NCBI RefSeq assembly: GCF_900090045.1
Contig: NC_041788.1
Span: 1,364,001-1,428,000, forward strand
Reading direction: 5' to 3'
DNA: 64,000 nucleotides
Source of the DNA: Plasmodium malariae
Taxonomy: Eukaryota; Apicomplexa; Aconoidasida; Haemosporida; Plasmodiidae
Positions 59,766 through 64,000 of the stretch are shown in pieces. The stretch's first letter is position 1, and the number at the start of each line of letters is the position of its first letter. Under the pieces are notes generated by a model that was given only the letters and a program-made list of their open reading frames with translations, had not been told where the DNA came from and did no database searches. A program made the position numbers and the translations under genes.

Positions 59766-61076
59766 TACATAAATAGGAAAAAAGAAGTAAAATAAATAGG
59801 AGCAAAATAAATGGAAATAAAAGAAAAGAAAGCAAAATATAACAAAATGAAGTAAAAAAATAACAAAATATAACAAAGTTAAAAATAAAGATCGAAATAT
59901 AACAAAAATAATTTTAAAAATATATACGAAATTAACAAAAAGAAGGAAAACAAAAATACTACGGTATTATATAGACAGACATGAACAAACTAAACTACAA
60001 CTACAGCTAAAACGAAATTTCAAATGTAAAAAAATATAAATTAGTCTTTAAAATATTCATTAAAAGTGTTATACAATAAAAGATTTTTTAAATGTAAAAT
60101 AGAAAAAAAAAAAAAAAAAAAGATAGTGCATTAATATATTTACGTATGCACAAATACATGTATGTACATAAATTTTTATTTTAAAATAATATCATTTACG
60201 TTATTTCGTAAATGTAACAACATCGTACATAAGGGAGATTAACTCAAAACAATATAATTAATTCACGTTCACAGTTATTCATTCATAAGAGGTAAACTCT
60301 TACTGAATGTCTTATATCTACGAGTTATTAATTTTTCTTTTGCGTTTTTTTTTTTTTTTTTAGTTTATCTTATGAAAACAAAATTTTTCTTATTCTTTCA
60401 AACACGAGCGTAGTTGCTGACTACAGCATTTTTGCGCTTAAAAGGAAATATTCGTGAATGTATATATATATCCCCACGCATATATACCCACATATATATG
60501 TATATCCCCACGCATATATACCCACATATATATGTATAACCACACACATATATACCAACATATATATATATATATATATACGCATAAATACCCACATATA
60601 TATATATGTATACACATATAAGGATGAATTAATTTAATCGTCCTCTTTCTGTGCATGCTTAAAATACTTTTATATAAAACTAAAATACAATGGAAACAAT
60701 TTAAAATATACCAATTTTTTTTATCTGCAAAAAAAAAAAAAAAAAAATGCACACTTGAAGTGTATATCATTTAAGTAACCCTTCAATCGTTTAGGGAAAA
60801 AAAGAATTTTATTTTTAAATAAAGTTAGAAATAATAAGCATGTTATTCAAAAAAAAAAAAAAAATAAAAAAAAAATAACACAGTATAGCGCAAAATAGAA
60901 CAAAGGACCACAAAATAGCACATCATAACATAAAGGTGCACAAAATGATACAAAGTAACGCAATATTACGAGAGAAATAAAGTCTATATAGTGATAATAG
61001 GAAAAATGAAGACTAAGCTAAAATTTAAAAAGTTACTCGAAAAAGAAAGACATAAGATAAAGACGACAACAAAAAA
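59688..61076. other. Intergenic, no gene seen
   Basis: About 1.4 kb with long poly-A runs and a run of 33-36-bp imperfect repeats of CACATATATATGTAT with CCCCACGCATATATACC (about 60460-60610). The latter creates false Tyr/Ile/Gly-rich frames on the minus strand. It should hold the kinase promoter and the 3' end of the secreted-protein gene. Confidence 0.6.
60460..60612. repeat. Imperfect minisatellite of about 30-35 bp
   Basis: Four degenerate copies of a unit that contains CGCATATATACCCACATATA and a variable (TA)n part. Lies upstream of the kinase gene. Confidence 0.8.
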
Positions 61077-61520
61077 TTAATATTCATCGTATGGTGAAAA
61101 GAGCTCCTCCGATCCATCAACTGTTAATGAATTTATTCCATCCATATTTTCCATATTTGTCTAAAAGGTTTAAAAAGAATTAGTGCAAAAATATTCCCTG
61201 CTATAAACAAATTAATTTAATAAAAAATAACAAAAAGGGAAAAGCATGCATAAAACGAATAAACATACTTCCTTTCATGTATATATACATACATTTATAT
61301 ATATATACACTTATTTATGGGAAGATATAGACGTATGTGTATGCATGTATATCCATACGAACACTTATGTAAATAAGCATGAGTTTGTTATTTTCTCCCT
61401 CGTTTTATGTAACTGCACATAATAGCCTTATAAAATATTTTTTTTTTTTTATAAAATTTAATTTCCCTTTTTATGAATATCCTGAGTTCTTTTGTTGCGT
61501 ACATAAGTATATAATAGAGA

Positions 61521-61551
<31 letters not shown>

Positions 61552-62380
61552 GGAAGGAGATGAAAATACACAATGTAGACTTATATGCACATGTGGGCTT
61601 ATGCTAGTACCATTTTTGATTCTTCATTTAGGTCTTCCTTTATTTTTTGATATTCTATAACAAAAGAGAGAAAAAACAAATATTAAAGATTAAATGTAAA
61701 TTGTGAAAAATGCTATGACAATTTCTTTGGTACCTTATTTACAACTTTGTTTTAATTTTTCATGATTTAAGGTATATTATTTATATGTTTATCTATTTGT
61801 TTGTTTATTCATTTTAATTTTTTTTTTTTTTTTTCGTACTTGTCTGTAATTGTTTATTAGTATAATTAGGAGAACTTCTTTTTTGAATAGGATAAACATT
61901 TAAAACATTTGATGGAAAAAAAATACGAATAAATTCAATTAATTTTTTAAATGCTAACTTATAATCCTCTTGACTCAAATCCAAAATGATATTAGACTTG
62001 TTACATTTCTTTTTACAAAACAATTCATAGTCTAGTATAGAATTTGAAGTATTTTTTGAATTAACTAAATTACAACATATTTCACAACGACCCTCAGAAC
62101 ATTTTTTTGCTTCTTCTTGATTTTTTTTAAAATTTGATGAGCACTTTTTTTCGAAATTTGTTAACTTTTTAAAAGTACATGAACATTCGTTATAATACGA
62201 ATTTTCATTATCAACTATACAAGCCAAAGTGTTACCCATTTGAATTACTTTCGATATTTCATTTTTATAATTTATTTTTGAATTAAGATAAGACAAAAAT
62301 GATGAAAAGACATTTTTTGATTCCGCACAAATTATATTCACAAGTGCAAAGAATAATACTGCCACAACCTTCTTATGCAT
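61077..62380 (-). CDS. Secreted protein with ten cysteines, unknown function
   Basis: Three exons reconstructed on the minus strand: 62380-61840, 61654-61611 and 61160-61077, with frame kept at both GT-AG introns, giving 222 aa. It starts with a clear signal peptide (MHKKVVAVLFFALVNIICAES). The same frame runs upstream to 62428, but the ATG at 62380 places the hydrophobic core properly. The mature part has ten cysteines, an even number that suits five disulfides, spaced as one, CSC, C, CSEGRCEICC and CKKKC. A helical segment (about 150-170) follows, then a charged tail ending in an acidic SEELFSPYDEY. No PEXEL-like RxLxE motif, GPI signal or second membrane span is visible. It is not a 6-cys or EGF domain that I recognise. 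It is probably secreted or stored in a secretory organelle. Confidence 0.8.
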
Positions 62381-63514
62381 CTTTGCGTACGCTCTAGTAT
62401 AAATAAATATACGTATGTATGTCTGCAACTATTATATATGTACGTATTATATGTGAATGTATGCACTCTGTATTTGTTTCAAGCTACTTTTTAAACTGCT
62501 AAGCAGTTAAGTGGCTAAACTGCTAAACGGTTAATTGCCTAAACAGTTAAGGGACTAAACGGTTAAGGGGCTAAACTGCTAAACGGATAAACGGCTAAAC
62601 GGATAAACTGCTAAACGGATAAACTGCTAAACGGATAAACTGTTAAACGGTAAACTTCTAAATTACTAAGTTATTATTCAAAATATTTTTTTCATAATGC
62701 ACTTTCATAATATGTAAATTAATTTAGAGATAATGTTTTTATAATTTTTGTTCTTTATGTCTCTGTCTTATTTTCTGTCTTTTATTTTTTTTTTATTTTA
62801 TTCCCTTATTTAAGATTGTTGTTTGAGTGTTTTTTGTGAAGTTGTGTACATACATCAACAATAAAAAAAAAAAAAAAATACAAGCGTTCACATATATTTG
62901 AAAAAGCTTATATTCTTCTGCGCGCTTATAATACTCATACGTATACATTTATACAAACATAAGTATACATATATATTTATACATGTAAACAAAATAATGA
63001 ATAATGTGAATATTATATGTTTGCATTTTCGTTCTGTTCTAAATATGTGCATGAGTTACTATTACATATTTTTGAAAACCCCAAATTGTTTTCAAAACCT
63101 CCTGCATTCTTAATAGGTTATATATAAAGAATATTTTATTTTGTTACACATTTTTACTTAATTTAATTTTTTTTTTTTAAGAAAAGGGATTAAAATAATA
63201 GGTGTATCACGCAGAAACGAGTAGTGTAAAATGGTAGCAAGTATTTTTCTAAATATGCATGTATTAAAGTATGCACGCTTCCTACTGATAATCTTAAATG
63301 TAATCTCCCATATGTATGTAAAAGAATATATATATATATACATACATACGCTATGCTGCTATGCCCTATATTAATTTATAAGTTACGAATTATAAAAACA
63401 ATAAATTTACCACTTCGATGATAAATATAAATTACTATATATTTTATTTTTTTTAATATTAACTTTTATACTGGTCCCATATTATACTATTTTTTATGCC
63501 CTTCGATCTTTGCA
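62381..63514. other. Promoter region of the secreted-protein gene and 3' flank of the edge gene
   Basis: About 1.1 kb without a supported gene. Contains an 8-bp minisatellite upstream of the secreted-protein start and T-rich tracts. Frames at 62898-63113 and 63158-63343 are unconserved. Confidence 0.55.
62491..62660. repeat. 8-bp minisatellite (NTAAACNG)
   Basis: About twenty 8-bp units, mainly CTAAACGG and ATAAACTG, alternate to give a 16-bp period on the right side and become degenerate to the left. It lies 110-280 bp upstream of the secreted-protein ATG. It is not the Plasmodium telomere repeat. Confidence 0.9.
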
Positions 63515-63617
63515 TTATTCTTTACCGCCATATAAATTTTTGAATGCCTTTTGAAACTCATCGTGTAGTTCTGTTAAGATGGGAAAAAATAAATATGTAA
63601 ATAATTAAATAAATAAT

Positions 63618-63648
<31 letters not shown>

Positions 63649-63900
63649 GTAATCACTGGTGAAATTTCGCTGGTTTCAGTATAAGAGGCGTAAAGGCTTC
63701 CACAAAATGATACAAAAATAAATGTCTTCTTTTTTTTTTTTTTTTTGTTTATTTGTAAGCAAACACATCTTTGTATTTATTTTTTTTTTTGCATCGAGCT
63801 ATTACCTTGACTAATTGGTTTTCCATCTTTGTAAATTGTTTCTCTTAAATGCATTTTACTTCTCTCTAAAGCTATATCTGCATATGGATCTTTTAAGCAT
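63515..63900 (-). CDS. C-terminal exons of an edge gene, unknown function (partial)
   Basis: Two exons are clear on the minus strand: 63900-63806 and 63570-63515, joined across a GT-AG intron with frame kept and ending in TAA. They encode CLKDPYADIALERSKMHLRE, then TIYKDGKPISQ joined to ELHDEFQKAFKNLYGGKE. The 5' exons lie at or beyond the right edge; a frame at 63960-64000 (NQFFTQDYNNC) may belong to the preceding exon, but I cannot find a convincing donor. The segment is compact and free of low complexity, so it looks like part of a small conserved protein. I do not recognise the family. The hydrophobic run just upstream of 63900 lies in what I take to be the intron, so it should not be read as a signal sequence. 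Confidence 0.7.
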
Positions 63901-64000
63901 CTTAAAAAAGGAAAACACAGCAAGAAAAAAATAGTGTATAATAATACATGGACTGGTTGGCACAATTATTGTAGTCTTGTGTGAAGAACTGGTTTTGTGT
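63901..64000. other. Right edge: intron and possible upstream exon
   Basis: The acceptor for the exon at 63900 sits here (T-rich tract then AG at 63902-63901 on the minus strand). The outermost 40 bases may be coding, but this cannot be decided inside the window. Confidence 0.4.

Noticed and set aside
59688..59876. Hydrophobic N-terminal extension of the kinase (possible signal or membrane segment)
   Set aside because: It translates poly-T, (TA)n and T-rich intergenic sequence; the ATG at 59687 is followed by kinase-type sequence.
60398..60770. Gly/Tyr/Ile-rich repetitive frames on the minus strand
   Set aside because: Translations of the CATATATA minisatellite with no other coding sign.
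62491..62660. Internal telomere-like repeat
   Set aside because: The octamer NTAAACNG does not match the Plasmodium telomere repeat GGGTT(T/C)A.
63777..63965. Signal-peptide-like start MCQPVHVLLYTIFFLL for the edge gene
   Set aside because: A T-rich tract and AG acceptor lie directly before the conserved part, so the hydrophobic run is most likely intron.

Overview
The window is nuclear DNA of a malaria parasite (Plasmodium). Overall GC looks to be about a quarter. Intergenic DNA is full of poly-A/T and (TA)n tracts. Proteins are swollen with Asn-rich low-complexity stretches, introns are short, AT-rich GT-AG introns, and an apicomplexan-type histone H2B.Z is present. From memory, H2B.Z and the PGP phosphatase both lie on P. 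falciparum chromosome 7 (PF3D7_0714000 and PF3D7_0715000), so the segment looks syntenic with that region. Composition and long Asn-rich inserts fit a P. malariae- or P. ovale-like species better than P. vivax or P. knowlesi, but the species cannot be fixed from this sequence alone.

Layout, left to right. A giant Asn-rich protein of 3,468 aa with four zinc-ribbon-like modules (minus, 358-10764) is followed by about 5.6 kb without a recognisable gene, then histone H2B.Z (minus, 16371-16742). A CFAP91-type axonemal protein (minus, 19499-21436) is divergent from a 1,399-aa Asn-rich coiled-coil protein (plus, 23412-27611). A five-exon DHHC palmitoyltransferase with a very long tail (plus, 29446-33185) converges on a three-exon degenerate EF-hand protein (minus, 34044-35151). 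Transcription elongation factor TFIIS (plus, 37017-38198) and an SR-like nuclear protein (plus, 39661-41502) follow.

From 41.5 to 47.8 kb there is no protein gene but there are three tRNA genes (Asp-GTC, Leu-AAG and, on the minus strand, Ser-GCT). Then come the HAD-family phosphatase PGP (plus, 47792-48766), a two-exon MYCBP/AMY-1 homologue (minus, 49272-49990), a 1,688-aa membrane-anchored low-complexity protein (minus, 50915-55981), a four-exon CAMK-like protein kinase (minus, 57504-59687), a three-exon secreted protein with ten cysteines (minus, 61077-62380), and the last two exons of a gene cut by the right edge (minus, 63515-63900).

These are independently transcribed eukaryotic genes, not an operon. 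One theme stands out. CFAP91 and MYCBP (FAP174 in Chlamydomonas) are both axonemal proteins in other eukaryotes, and in Plasmodium only the male gamete builds a flagellum. The degenerate EF-hand protein and the kinase could act in the same stage, but nothing in the sequence proves it. H2B.Z and TFIIS form a chromatin and transcription pair. Exon structures of the DHHC, EF-hand, MYCBP, kinase, secreted and right-edge genes were worked out by hand from GT-AG sites and reading-frame continuity. The least explained items are the zinc-module giant, the ten-cysteine secreted protein, the tail of the DHHC enzyme, the gene-free stretches, and several short tandem repeats immediately upstream of genes.
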